Part shown: positions 1-8,096 of the stretch, in pieces
Layout of the letters: each line of letters opens with the position of its first letter
Numbering within the stretch: position 1 is the stretch's first letter
Assembly: GCF_902499115.1 (NCBI RefSeq)
Contig: NZ_CABVPN010000019.1
Location: 1 to 64,000 of the forward strand
Length of the DNA: 64,000 nt
From: Burkholderia diffusa
GTDB lineage: Bacteria > Pseudomonadota > Gammaproteobacteria > Burkholderiales > Burkholderiaceae
Reading direction: 5' to 3'
Notes under the pieces: generated by a model
Databases searched by the model: none
Told to the model about the DNA's origin: nothing
Seen by the model: the letters and a program-made list of their open reading frames with translations, nothing else
Translations under genes and position numbers: made by a program

Positions 1-870
1 CCGCGCCCCGCCTACGCCGCCGCGCGCACGAACGCAGGCGATGACGCGCGGCGCGCCGCCGATCCGGGTGCCGTCGCGACCGTCGTCGCCGGCACGGCCG
101 AACCCGCATCGAATCCCGCGCGAGCGGCCATCGCCGCGCGCATGGCGGCGGCCCGGGCCGCTTCAGCCGCGCCGGCCTCTCGCGCGCCGGGCGCTGCCGT
201 GAACCCGGCCCAGGCCACCACCGCGTCCCAGCCGGCCACGCTGCCCGGCCAGCAGGACCCCGACACGATCCGGCGCACGGCCCTCGCGTTCCTGCAGCAG
301 CAGGTCGCGGGCCTGCCGGGCAAGACCACCGCGACCGTCGCGGCCGCGTTTCCGCGCGGGCTCGCCGCGTGCACGACGCTCGAGCCGTTCCTGCCGACCG
401 GTGCGCGCCTGTGGGGCCGCACGACGGTCGGCGTGCGCTGCGCCGGCGAGCGGCCGTGGACCGTCTATCTGCAGGCGAAGGTCGCCGTGCAGGCCACCTA
501 TTACGTCGCCGCTCGGCAGATCGCGCCCGGCGAGCCGCTCACCGCGGCCGACCTCGTCGCGCGCGACGGCGACCTGACGGTGCTGCCGCTGGCGGTGATC
601 ACCGATCCCGCGCAGGCGGTCGGCGCGATCGCGCTGGCCCGGATCTCGGCCGGGCTGCCGTTGCGCCAGGACATGCTGAAGAGTGCCGCGTCGGTGTCGG
701 CCGGCCAGACGGTGCGGGTCGTCGCGGCCGGACCCGGCTTCACGATCTCGGCCGAGGGCAGCGCGCTCGCGAATGCGGCGCCGGGCCAGTCGGTGCGGGT
801 CAGGATGGCGGCGGGCCAGATCGTCACGGCGATCGTCAAGGACGCCGGGACCGTGGAAATTCCGCTATAG
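1..870 (+). CDS. flgA: Flagellar basal body P-ring formation protein FlgA (5' end outside window)
   Basis: The reading frame is open from base 1, so the gene begins before the window; an internal ATG at 142 is unlikely to be the true start. The visible N-terminal part is Ala/Pro-rich and low complexity. The last 200 residues carry the FlgA core with the SAF domain (YVAARQIAPGEPLTAADL and following), ending in the typical hydrophobic GTVEIPL-type tail. FlgA is a periplasmic chaperone that helps FlgI assemble into the P ring around the flagellar rod. It is followed, after a sigma-28 promoter, by flgM and flgN on the same strand, the usual flgAMN order. The Ala-rich linker is longer than in enteric FlgA (about 220 aa), which is common in Burkholderia. 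Confidence 0.93.
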   Translation, partial: PRPAYAAARTNAGDDARRAADPGAVATVVAGTAEPASNPARAAIAARMAAARAASAAPASRAPGAAVNPAQATTASQPATLPGQQDPDTIRRTALAFLQQQVAGLPGKTTATVAAAFPRGLAACTTLEPFLPTGARLWGRTTVGVRCAGERPWTVYLQAKVAVQATYYVAARQIAPGEPLTAADLVARDGDLTVLPLAVITDPAQAVGAIALARISAGLPLRQDMLKSAASVSAGQTVRVVAAGPGFTISAEGSALANAAPGQSVRVRMAAGQIVTAIVKDAGTVEIPL

Positions 871-933
871 GGACGGATCGCGCCGCAAGATTGTAAAGAA
901 TTGTTTATTCGGAGGATTTCGGGCTCACGATGC

Positions 934-960
934 TAAAGTTCGGGCCGACCCGGCCGTTAT
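934..960 (+). promoter_or_regulatory. Sigma-28 (FliA) promoter for flgMN
   Basis: TAAAGTTC at 934-941, an 11-base spacer, then GCCGTTAT at 953-960. This matches the FliA consensus (TAAAGTTT, N11, GCCGATAA) at 14 of 16 positions with exact spacing. It sits 28 bases before the GTG of flgM, as expected for the class III promoter that makes extra FlgM late in flagellar assembly. Confidence 0.85.
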
Positions 961-988
961 CTGGGTCATACCGTACAGGAAACCCATC

Positions 989-1321
989 GTGAAGATCGAT
1001 TCCACTCCGAACCCGAGCCCACTCGCGTCGACCGGCAACGGCGCGACCCGCGCGCAATCCGGCGCGGCATCGTCGTCGTCCGCGCAGGTGGCCGACGCAG
1101 GATCGACCGGCGGCGACACGACCGTGAACCTGTCGGGTCTGTCCGGCCAGCTGCGTTCGCTGTCGGCCTCCGGCAGCGCCGACATCGACACGGCCCTCGT
1201 CCAGTCGATCAAGGACGCGCTGAACAACGGCACGTTGACGATCGACGTGAACAAGATCGCCGACGGCGTACTGAATACCGCCCGCGACCTGCTGCAAAAG
1301 CAGCGCCCGCAGGGCAACTGA
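989..1321 (+). CDS. flgM: Negative regulator of flagellin synthesis FlgM (anti-sigma-28)
   Basis: 110 aa, starting at GTG 989 (protein begins MKIDSTPNPSP), with AGGAAA just upstream; there is no in-frame ATG nearby. The N-terminal half is Ser/Ala/Thr-rich and probably disordered, as in all FlgM proteins. The C-terminal half (about residues 60-105: IDTALVQSIKDALNNGTLTI, then DVNKIADGVLNTARDLL) is the helical sigma-28-binding region. FlgM holds FliA inactive until the hook is complete and is then exported through the flagellar secretion system. It lies between flgA and flgN and has its own sigma-28 promoter, which gives a feedback loop. Confidence 0.93.
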   Translation: MKIDSTPNPSPLASTGNGATRAQSGAASSSSAQVADAGSTGGDTTVNLSGLSGQLRSLSASGSADIDTALVQSIKDALNNGTLTIDVNKIADGVLNTARDLLQKQRPQGN

Positions 1322-1406
1322 GCCGGCCCGGGGCCCGTCACGCCCTGACCGGTCCCCTGGTTTGCCGGCATGCGGACACGCGTGCCGGCGCGACGAGCAT
1401 GACGCG

Positions 1407-1847
1407 ATGAGAGAAGAGCTGCTGGCCACGGTCAACGACGAACACGCGACGGTCGAAGCGTTCGCGTCCCTGCTCGCCTACGAGGAAAAGGCACTGACGA
1501 CGCCGGAGCCGCTTGAAATGCTGCCCGGCATCGTCGAGAAGAAAAGCGCGCTGATCGACCGGCTCGCGCAGCTCGAGCGCACGCGCGACACGCAGTTGTC
1601 CGCGCTCGGCTTTCCGGCCGGCAAGAAAGGGATGGACCAGGCCGCCGAGCGCGATGCCCGCCTCGCCGGCCGCTGGCAGTTGCTGCTGCAGGCCGCCGAA
1701 CGCGCGCGCCAGGCCAATGCGACCAACGGGATGCTGATCCGGATCCGGATGGACTACAACGAGCGCGCGCTCGCGGTGCTGCGCTCGGCGCCCGCGCCGG
1801 CCGGGGTCTATGGCCCGGACGGGCGTGTGTCGGCGCTGATGCGTTGA
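1407..1847 (+). CDS. flgN: Flagellar export chaperone FlgN
   Basis: 146 aa and almost entirely helical. The ATG at 1407 gives MREELLATVNDEHATVEAF, matching the usual FlgN N-terminus; GACGAG lies about 10 bases upstream. FlgN-family features are the heptad-rich helices and the C-terminal NGMLIRIRMDYNERAL segment, which resembles the partner-binding helix. FlgN keeps the hook-filament junction proteins FlgK and FlgL soluble and delivers them to the export gate. It is 85 bases downstream of flgM and is probably cotranscribed from the sigma-28 promoter at 934-960. The gene converges on the aminopeptidase gene at 1971. Confidence 0.9.
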   Translation: MREELLATVNDEHATVEAFASLLAYEEKALTTPEPLEMLPGIVEKKSALIDRLAQLERTRDTQLSALGFPAGKKGMDQAAERDARLAGRWQLLLQAAERARQANATNGMLIRIRMDYNERALAVLRSAPAPAGVYGPDGRVSALMR

Positions 1848-1849
1848 TG

Positions 1850-1903
1850 CCCCGACTGCACCGACTTCACCGATTGCCCCGATTCCACTGACGTACCGAT
1901 CAC
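1850..1903 (+). repeat. Degenerate 9-bp tandem repeat after flgN
   Basis: Five to six consecutive 9-base units (CCCCGACTG, CACCGACTT, CACCGATTG, CCCCGATTC, then more diverged copies) follow directly on the flgN stop. It is non-coding here, and looks like a small decayed minisatellite between convergent genes. Confidence 0.5.
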
Positions 1904-1925
1904 GCCGGCGCACCGACGCGCCGGC
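1904..1925. terminator. Hairpin between convergent flgN and aminopeptidase genes
   Basis: Perfect 8-bp inverted repeat, GCCGGCGC (1904-1911) and GCGCCGGC (1918-1925), with a 6-base loop. It lacks a U tract on either strand, so it could stop transcription only weakly or act as an mRNA end barrier. Confidence 0.4.
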
Positions 1926-1970
1926 TGCGCATCGCGCGACCCTGCCGCGGCCGCGCGCACTTCCCCCGTC

Positions 1971-3821
1971 TTAAAGCAGCGGACACGCGGTGACCTGCGT
2001 GCCGCGTTCCACGCAAAGCCGTTCGTAGTCGCGCAGGTACGCGCGCTCGTCGTCGTTCAGCAGCTCGACGTCGATCAGGTCCCAGTCGTAGCCGACCGTG
2101 ACGATGTTCTCGAACGCCACGGTGTCCGATGCTTCGTCGTCCGCGCGCACGATCACGATGTTCTCGATCCGCACGCCGCCCTTGCCCGGCAGGTAGATGC
2201 CCGGTTCGACCGAAATCACCGCGTTCGGCACCAGCCCGTACTGCGCGCCCGGCGCGAACCGCACACCGCCCTCGTGCACGTGGATCCCGACGCCGTGCCC
2301 GGTGCCGTGGCCGAAATCGTAGCCGTGGTCGCGGCACACCTGGCGCACCGTCGCATCGACGTCGCCGCCCGTCGCCGTCTTCGGGAAGCGCGTGACGAGC
2401 CCCTTGATGCACGCCTTCAGCGCGACCGTGTAGATCTCGCGCTGCCACGGCTGCGCGACCGTCTCCGGCTGCGTGCGACGCAGCACGACGCGCGTGCAGT
2501 CCGTCGCGAAACCGGCGTCGTAGTAAGCGCCGCTGTCGAGCAGCACGAGCTCGCCTTCCGTCAGCTCGACGTCGGCGCTCGCCGCCGTGTAGTGCGCGAA
2601 TGCGCTGTTCGCGCCGTTCGCCGCGATCGACGGGAACGTCAGCGCGACCGCCGAGCGGGCGCCGTACGCGTCGTTGATCGTGCGGGCCAGGTCGTACTCG
2701 GTATGGCGCTGCCCCGGCTCGCCGGCCTTCGCCCAGCGCATCGTTTCGGCGATCGCCGCCGAGCTGCGCGCGAACGCGTCGCGGAACCGGTCGAGCACCG
2801 CCGGCGTCTTGCCGGCCCGCAGCGCCTCCACCGGGTTGAAATCGGCGTGGCGCGCATGCGGCCACACGCGGCGCACCGACTCGACGAGCGCCCAGTTGAC
2901 CGATTCGAACCCGTAGCACACGTGGTCGACCGCGAATTGCGCGAGGAAACGCTCGAGTTCGGCGAAGTCGCGCCGGATCACGTGCAGCGCGGGATACGAC
3001 GCCAGCTCGACCGGACATCGGTCGCAGCCTTCCGGCAGGAACAGCGCGACCTGCTCGCCGACCGCGAACAGGAAGCCCAGGTGCGACGATGCATTCGGGA
3101 TGTGATAGCCGCGGCTGTTCAGCAGGTAAGCGAGATCGTCGGACGCGCATGTGAAGAACGCGGTCTTGCCGGGCGCCGCGCCGGTGTGCGCGGCGAGCCG
3201 CCGGTTCAGCGCGTCGAGGTTGTCCGCGACGCTCGCGCCGGTCATCGCGTCCGGCAGTTCGAAGATCGGCCGCTCGACCACCCAGCCCGGCAGCCCGATC
3301 GCGCGGTCGATTTCGCGCTCGACGAGGCTCGTCCAGTCGAGCGACGCCGCCTGCGTGCGCTCGACCAGCCGGTCGCGCTGCGCGACGCTGATCCGCAGCG
3401 CGTCGTAGCCGACGCGCGCGAGCCGGCTCGCGTGCGCGAGCAGCCAGTCGGCCAGCGCCTGCCAGATCGTCACGTTCATCCCGAGCTTTTCGATGCGCAC
3501 GCGCGCCGGGTCGCACTGCTGTTCGGCCTGCAGGTGATAGCGGCCGTCGACGAACAGCACGAACGGCGGCACGCCGAGCGCCTGCGCGGTCGCCGCGCTC
3601 AGGAAAATCCCGCAGCCGGCCGAGCCGTCGAAGCCCGACAGCGCGTAGCGCGGGTTGTTGCGGCGCGGCAGGTATTCGGTGATGTATTCGTCCTGCGACG
3701 TGACCACGACCGCGTCGAGCCGGGCGGCGTCGAGCAGTCGCGACAGGCCGGCCTGCGTGTCGGCGACGGACGCGTCGTACGAGGGAAGGCCGGAGAAGCT
3801 GTATTTCAGTCGATCGATCAT
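1971..3821 (-). CDS. Xaa-Pro aminopeptidase, long M24B form
   Basis: 616 aa, the length of the eukaryotic-type aminopeptidase P (XPNPEP1-like) rather than the 440-aa PepP. Two creatinase-type N-terminal domains (residues about 10-320) precede the pita-bread M24 domain. The five metal ligands can be placed at D429, D441, H505, E539 and E553; the last three spacings (34 and 14) match human XPNPEP1. Supporting motifs are LLDSGAYYDAGFATDCTR, HGTGHGVG and ISVEPGIY. It releases N-terminal residues preceding proline, in the cytoplasm. It is divergent from an XRE-cupin regulator, with a good sigma-70 promoter at 4008-4036. Confidence 0.93.
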   Translation of the reverse strand: MIDRLKYSFSGLPSYDASVADTQAGLSRLLDAARLDAVVVTSQDEYITEYLPRRNNPRYALSGFDGSAGCGIFLSAATAQALGVPPFVLFVDGRYHLQAEQQCDPARVRIEKLGMNVTIWQALADWLLAHASRLARVGYDALRISVAQRDRLVERTQAASLDWTSLVEREIDRAIGLPGWVVERPIFELPDAMTGASVADNLDALNRRLAAHTGAAPGKTAFFTCASDDLAYLLNSRGYHIPNASSHLGFLFAVGEQVALFLPEGCDRCPVELASYPALHVIRRDFAELERFLAQFAVDHVCYGFESVNWALVESVRRVWPHARHADFNPVEALRAGKTPAVLDRFRDAFARSSAAIAETMRWAKAGEPGQRHTEYDLARTINDAYGARSAVALTFPSIAANGANSAFAHYTAASADVELTEGELVLLDSGAYYDAGFATDCTRVVLRRTQPETVAQPWQREIYTVALKACIKGLVTRFPKTATGGDVDATVRQVCRDHGYDFGHGTGHGVGIHVHEGGVRFAPGAQYGLVPNAVISVEPGIYLPGKGGVRIENIVIVRADDEASDTVAFENIVTVGYDWDLIDVELLNDDERAYLRDYERLCVERGTQVTACPLL

Positions 3822-4007
3822 CGGATACCCGTTATTGATTGTTGTCGGCGGCCGGCGGCGTCACGCGCCGGCGCATGCCTGGCGCGGCACGCCGCCCGTG
3901 CGGGGACGAAGCGCGGCCCGGCGGGCAGCCGTGCCGCGGTGTCGTTCCGTCGACGGATTTTCGGGGAAATTTTTGTCTCACTTAACTTTGTTTGATGCGA
4001 GCGACAG

Positions 4008-4036
4008 AATCTAGTGCACGCTGAAATCGAGGTCAA
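4008..4036 (-). promoter_or_regulatory. Sigma-70 promoter for the Xaa-Pro aminopeptidase gene
   Basis: On the minus strand: TTGACC (4036-4031), a 17-base spacer, then TAGATT (4013-4008). It predicts a leader of about 180 bases before the ATG at 3821. The rest of the 3822-4275 divergent region holds a weak TACAAT -10 (4156-4161) that may serve the regulator gene on the plus strand. Confidence 0.6.
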
Positions 4037-4275
4037 GCCAAAATTTTCGTAGGGCTAAAATTGCCGGCACCGCGCGCGACGGCGGCGCGGCCCCGCGCGG
4101 CCCTGCATGACGCGGGGCGCCTGGCGTCCTGGCGTCCGGGCGCCGGCGTGCGCGGTACAATGCGCCGGCATCGTCGTCCCGACGGCCGTGCTTCGTGCGA
4201 TTCGCGGAAAGCCGCATCCCGGCGACGGCACCGCCCCTCCGCTCGCCTTGCGACTCGTTGCCACGAAAGAGATTC

Positions 4276-5094
4276 ATGGATTCAGACATCATGCGTATCG
4301 GCCAGCGCATTCGCCGCCTGCGCCGGGAAGCGAAGAAGACGCTGCTGGAAGTCGCGACCGAAGCGAACCTGTCGGTCGGGTTCCTGTCGCAGGTCGAGCG
4401 CCACCTCACCGGCATCTCGCTGTCGTCGCTCGTCAACGTCGCGAAGGCGCTGAACGTGCCGCTCGGCACGCTGATCGACCAGCCGCGCCAGGCGCAGCCC
4501 GACTCGCACGCGGGACGCCGCGAACCGTACGCGGTCGATGCCGCGTCGCAGTGGTACGAGCGGCTGTCCACCACCTTCGACGGCAGTCAGATCAACGCGC
4601 TCAAGGTCCGGATGATGGAGGGCTACCGATCGGAATGGGTCGCGCATGGCGGCGACGAGTTCGTGTACGTGCTGACCGGCCGGCTTTGCTACACGATCGG
4701 CAAGAAGGATTACCCGCTGTCTGCCGGCGACTCGCTGCACTTCGACGCGAGGAAGCGCCACCGCGTCGCGAACGTTGGCGACGGGGCCGCCGAAATGATC
4801 GCGGTCGGCACGCTGCCGCTCTTCGACGACAACGGCGCCGAGCTGGGATCCGAGGCGATGAAGATCAGACTGCTCGCACGCGATGCCGGCGCGGCGCCGG
4901 GCGAACCGCGCGTGAGCCGCCGCAAACCCGCACCGAAGCGCGAGCGCGACGCGGATTCGATCGCGGCCGCGCCCGTCGACACGCCGACCCGCCCGGCGGC
5001 CAAGCCAGCGGCCGGGAAGCCGCGCGCGGCCGCCGGCAAACGTCCGGCCGCCGCCACCCCGGCCCGCCGCGCCACCGCCCGCACGAAACAATGA
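4276..5094 (+). CDS. XRE-family transcriptional regulator with cupin domain
   Basis: 272 aa from ATG 4276, with AAAGAGA 4-10 bases upstream. Residues about 5-65 form a helix-turn-helix of the XRE type (IGQRIRRLRREAKKTLLEV, then LSVGFLSQVERHLTGISLSS). Residues about 85-180 form a double-stranded beta-helix cupin_2 domain (GGDEFVYVLTGRLCYTIG). The last 70 residues are a low-complexity Ala/Pro/Arg/Lys tail that may bind DNA non-specifically. The architecture is that of PuuR and related metabolite-sensing repressors; the ligand cannot be told. The divergent peptidase gene is a plausible target, but this is inference only. Confidence 0.88.
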   Translation: MDSDIMRIGQRIRRLRREAKKTLLEVATEANLSVGFLSQVERHLTGISLSSLVNVAKALNVPLGTLIDQPRQAQPDSHAGRREPYAVDAASQWYERLSTTFDGSQINALKVRMMEGYRSEWVAHGGDEFVYVLTGRLCYTIGKKDYPLSAGDSLHFDARKRHRVANVGDGAAEMIAVGTLPLFDDNGAELGSEAMKIRLLARDAGAAPGEPRVSRRKPAPKRERDADSIAAAPVDTPTRPAAKPAAGKPRAAAGKRPAAATPARRATARTKQ

Positions 5095-5103
5095 CGGCAG
5101 CCG

Positions 5104-5130
5104 GCCGGGCGGCGCACCACGCCACCCGGC
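5104..5130. terminator. Hairpin between convergent regulator and cca genes
   Basis: Near-perfect 10-bp inverted repeat (5104-5113 with 5121-5130), with one C/A mismatch read on the plus strand and a G-U pair on the minus strand; the loop is 7 bases. No U tract follows. It is a plausible intrinsic barrier for cca-region transcription only. Confidence 0.3.
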
Positions 5131-5139
5131 GCTTGCGCA

Positions 5140-6381
5140 CTATTCCCCGATCGCCAGTGCCTGCTTGACGGCCTCGATGCGCGCGCGATGCACGGCGTCC
5201 TTGATCTGCATCGCATCGTTGGCGAAGCCGCGCGCGATCGCGCCCGCGTCGACGCTGCGCGCCGCCACCAGCGCCACGCGCAGCCGCTCGGCCTGCGGAT
5301 ACGGCTGCGTGTCGAGCCCGAGCCGGCCGCGCGCATCCGATTCGCACGCCTGCAGCATCTCGGCGAAGCGCGCGGGCTTGCGCAACGCGTCGCTGCGCTC
5401 GAAGAGCCGCACCAGCGCGGCTGCGCCCATTTCCATCACGCGATGCAGGTTGCCGTGCTCGCGCGCGACCACCAGCGCGAGATCGCGGCACTCGTTCGGC
5501 ACCCGCAGCCGCTCGCACAACGGCTTGATGAGGTCGACGCTGCGGCCTTCGTGGCCGACATGGCGCGGCAGCACGTCGGCGGGCGTGGTCGCCTTGCCGA
5601 GATCATGCGTGAGCGCCGCGAAACGCACCGGCAGCGAGTAGCCCTGCTTCGCTGCGTAGTCGACGACCATCATCACGTGCACGCCCGTGTCGACTTCCGG
5701 GTGGTAGTCGGCGCGCTGCGGCACGCCCCACAGCGCGTCGACCTCGGGCAGGATGCGCGCGAGCGCGCCGCACTCGCGCAGCACCGCGAACATCCGCGAC
5801 GGCTTCACCTCCATCAGCCCGCGCGCGATCTCCTGCCACACGCGCTCGGGTACCAGCGCGTCCGCTTCGCCCGCGTCGACCATCCGCCGCATCAGCGCGA
5901 GCGTATCGTCCGCGACCGTGAAATCCGCGAAGCGCGCGGCAAAGCGCGCGATCCGCAGGATCCGCACCGGATCCTCGACGAACGCGTCGCCGACGTGTCG
6001 GAACACCCGTGCACGCAGGTCGGCCTGCCCGTCGAACGGATCGATCACCGGGCCGACCAGCGCGCCCTCCGGGCTCACTTCACGCGCCATCGCGTTGATC
6101 GTCAGGTCGCGCCGCGCGAGGTCCTCGTCGAGCGTCACGTCCGGCGCGTAGTAGAACTGGAAGCCGTGATAGCCGGCCGCCGTCTTGCGTTCGGTGCGCG
6201 CGAGCGCGTATTCCTCCTGCGTATCCGGATGCAGGAACACGGGGAAATCCTTGCCGACCGGCCGGAAGCCCTGCGCGGCCATCTGCTCGGGCGTCGCGCC
6301 CACCACCACGTAGTCGCGGTCCTGCACCGGCACGCCGAGCAATTCGTCGCGGATCGCTCCGCCTACTGCGTAGATGTTCAT
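5140..6381 (-). CDS. cca: CCA tRNA nucleotidyltransferase (bacterial multifunctional type)
   Basis: 413 aa, essentially the length of E. coli Cca (412). The class II nucleotidyltransferase signature is complete: GGAIRD near residue 7 and the metal-binding D21-R-D23 pair. A C-terminal HD phosphohydrolase domain is visible (FAALTHDLGKA, then a second HGN motif), so it should also have phosphatase/phosphodiesterase activity. It adds or repairs the 3' CCA of tRNAs. Its ATG overlaps the stop of the upstream GST gene by 4 bases (ATGA), indicating an operon with translational coupling. Confidence 0.96.
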   Translation of the reverse strand: MNIYAVGGAIRDELLGVPVQDRDYVVVGATPEQMAAQGFRPVGKDFPVFLHPDTQEEYALARTERKTAAGYHGFQFYYAPDVTLDEDLARRDLTINAMAREVSPEGALVGPVIDPFDGQADLRARVFRHVGDAFVEDPVRILRIARFAARFADFTVADDTLALMRRMVDAGEADALVPERVWQEIARGLMEVKPSRMFAVLRECGALARILPEVDALWGVPQRADYHPEVDTGVHVMMVVDYAAKQGYSLPVRFAALTHDLGKATTPADVLPRHVGHEGRSVDLIKPLCERLRVPNECRDLALVVAREHGNLHRVMEMGAAALVRLFERSDALRKPARFAEMLQACESDARGRLGLDTQPYPQAERLRVALVAARSVDAGAIARGFANDAMQIKDAVHRARIEAVKQALAIGE

Positions 6382-7025
6382 GGCGTCGGTTCGTATTCGG
6401 CGATCACGTGGGTTTCGCGGCGCGCGGCATCGATCCAGCGCTGCACCGCCGGCAGCGCCGTCACGCGCGCGGCATACCCGGCCGCCTCCGGCGACAACTC
6501 CGGCGCATACGTGTTGAAACGCATCACGACGGGCGCATACATCGCATCGGCAATCCCGAATTCACCGAACAGGAACGGTCCGCCCGATGCCTCGATGCAT
6601 GCACCCCACAGCGCGTCGATGCGCGCGACGTCGGCAAGCGCATCGGGCGTCGCACCGCGCCCCGGCATCGACGCGCGCACGTTCATCCCCATCTGCGTGC
6701 GCAGCGCGGCGAAGCCCGAGTGCATCTCGGCCGAGATGCAGCGCGCATGCACGCGATCGAGCGGATCGGCCGGCCACATCGGGAACTGCGGATAGCGCTC
6801 GGCGAGCGTCTCGGCGATCGCGAGCGAATCCCAGATCGCGACGCCGTGGTCGTCGATCAGGCACGGCACCTTGCCGGTCGGCGAATACTCGCGGATGCGC
6901 GCGGCCGTGTCGTCGCGGCGCAGCTCGATGGCGATCTCGTCGAACGGGATGCCGAAATGCGCGAGCAGCAGCCACGGCCGCATCGACCACGACGAGTAAT
7001 TCTTATCTCCAATGATGAGTTTCAT
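6378..7025 (-). CDS. Glutathione S-transferase family protein
   Basis: 215 aa. The N-terminal thioredoxin-fold domain has the expected elements (LIIGDKNYSSWSMRPWLLL with a candidate catalytic Ser, GKVPCLIDD with the cis-Pro loop, and WDSLAIAETLAE, the glutathione gamma-glutamyl contact). The remainder is the all-helical C-terminal domain. The SSWSMRPW start resembles the zeta/YfcF-like group of bacterial GSTs. Substrate unknown; probably cytoplasmic detoxification or thiol exchange. It is upstream of and overlaps cca by 4 bases, and lies 54 bases after the NDUFA9-like gene. Confidence 0.9.
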   Translation of the reverse strand: MKLIIGDKNYSSWSMRPWLLLAHFGIPFDEIAIELRRDDTAARIREYSPTGKVPCLIDDHGVAIWDSLAIAETLAERYPQFPMWPADPLDRVHARCISAEMHSGFAALRTQMGMNVRASMPGRGATPDALADVARIDALWGACIEASGGPFLFGEFGIADAMYAPVVMRFNTYAPELSPEAAGYAARVTALPAVQRWIDAARRETHVIAEYEPTP

Positions 7026-7079
7026 GGCGAGGTTCCGAAAAGCGCGAAAGTGAATGACGGAAGCGACGGCCCGCGACGC

Positions 7080-8039
7080 CTAGCGGCGCGAGCGGAACCA
7101 GTCGAAGCGGGAGCGCCGCGCGGCATGGCCGAGATACGCGGGCGCGATGCTCTCGAGACTCGCGGGCGCGATCCCGAGTTCGGGCGCGAGCGGCCCGGAC
7201 AGCACGTTCGGCACCGACATCGACGCGAGATTGTCGCGCGTGATCACCGGCTCGCCGGGCAGGCATTCGAACACGCTCGCCTGCAGCCGCGCGAGCGCGT
7301 CGGGCAGGCGCACGATGCGTGCCTGACGGCCGACCAGCGTGCCGCAATAGCGCACCAGTTGCTCGAGCGTGTAGACGGTCGGGCCGCCGAGTTCGTAGGT
7401 CTTGCCGTGCGCGGCCGCGAGATCGAGCGTGTTGACGAACGCGCGCACGACGTCGCCGACGAACACCGGCTGGAAGCGCGCGTCGGGCATCGCGAGCGGC
7501 AGCACCGGCAGCGTGCGCTGCAGGTTCGCGAACGTGTTCAGGAACGCGTCGCCGGGGCCGAACACGACCGACGGGCGGAAGATCGTCAGCGCGAGCGAAT
7601 CGGTCGCCGCGACCGCATGCAGCGCGGCCTCGCCGTCGCCCTTCGAGCGCTGGTACATGCTCGGGCCGTGCGAATCGGCGCCGAGCGCGCTCATGTGCAG
7701 CACGCGCCGCACGCCGACTTCGACGCACGCGGCGGCCAGCGCGGCCGGCAGCGCGACGTGCGCGCGCTCGAACCCGGGCCCGTACGGCGTGCCGCGGCCG
7801 CCGTGCAGCACGCCGACGAGGTTGACGGCCGCATGCGCGCCGGCAACGAACCGCGCCAGCGTGCGCGTATCGAGATCGTCGAGCTCGACGATCTCGATCG
7901 GCAGCATCTGCAGGTGGCGTGCATGCTCGCGCCGCCGCGTGCCGATCCGCACCTGCTTGCCGGCGTCGATCAGCGCATTGACGAGCCGGCTGCCGATGAA
8001 GCCGGTGCCACCCAACAGCGCGACGGTCTGACGATCCAT
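7080..8039 (-). CDS. NAD(P)-binding NDUFA9-like / complex I-associated oxidoreductase
   Basis: 319 aa, an atypical short-chain dehydrogenase with an N-terminal Rossmann fold (VALLGGTGFIGSRLV, the GxxGxxG motif). The body matches the NDUFA9/YwnB-like epimerase group (AAVNLVGVLHG, then a YxxxK-like MYQRSKGDGE segment). In bacteria these proteins are soluble NAD(P)-binding enzymes or chaperones of uncertain substrate; no nuo genes are present here. GAGG lies before the ATG. It is separated from slt by a strong hairpin, so it is probably transcribed separately from slt and together with GST and cca. Confidence 0.88.
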   Translation of the reverse strand: MDRQTVALLGGTGFIGSRLVNALIDAGKQVRIGTRRREHARHLQMLPIEIVELDDLDTRTLARFVAGAHAAVNLVGVLHGGRGTPYGPGFERAHVALPAALAAACVEVGVRRVLHMSALGADSHGPSMYQRSKGDGEAALHAVAATDSLALTIFRPSVVFGPGDAFLNTFANLQRTLPVLPLAMPDARFQPVFVGDVVRAFVNTLDLAAAHGKTYELGGPTVYTLEQLVRYCGTLVGRQARIVRLPDALARLQASVFECLPGEPVITRDNLASMSVPNVLSGPLAPELGIAPASLESIAPAYLGHAARRSRFDWFRSRR

Positions 8040-8056
8040 GATGGTGACCTCAAAAG

Positions 8057-8085
8057 CACACTGCCGCGTCTCGCGCGGCAGTGTG
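8057..8085 (-). terminator. Intrinsic terminator of slt
   Basis: A 12-bp perfect stem, CACACTGCCGCG (8057-8068) with CGCGGCAGTGTG (8074-8085), and a 5-base loop. Read on the minus strand it is followed by CTTTTGAGG, a short U-rich tract. It lies between the slt stop and the next minus-strand gene. Confidence 0.65.
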
Positions 8086-8096
8086 AAGATGGCGGA

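Noticed and set aside
1850..1903. Short tandem repeats considered as a CRISPR-like array
   Set aside because: Units are 9 bases with no spacers, degenerate and few; not a CRISPR.
2274..3995. 573-codon plus-strand frame opposite the Xaa-Pro aminopeptidase
   Set aside because: Antisense shadow of a gene with all five metal ligands in place.
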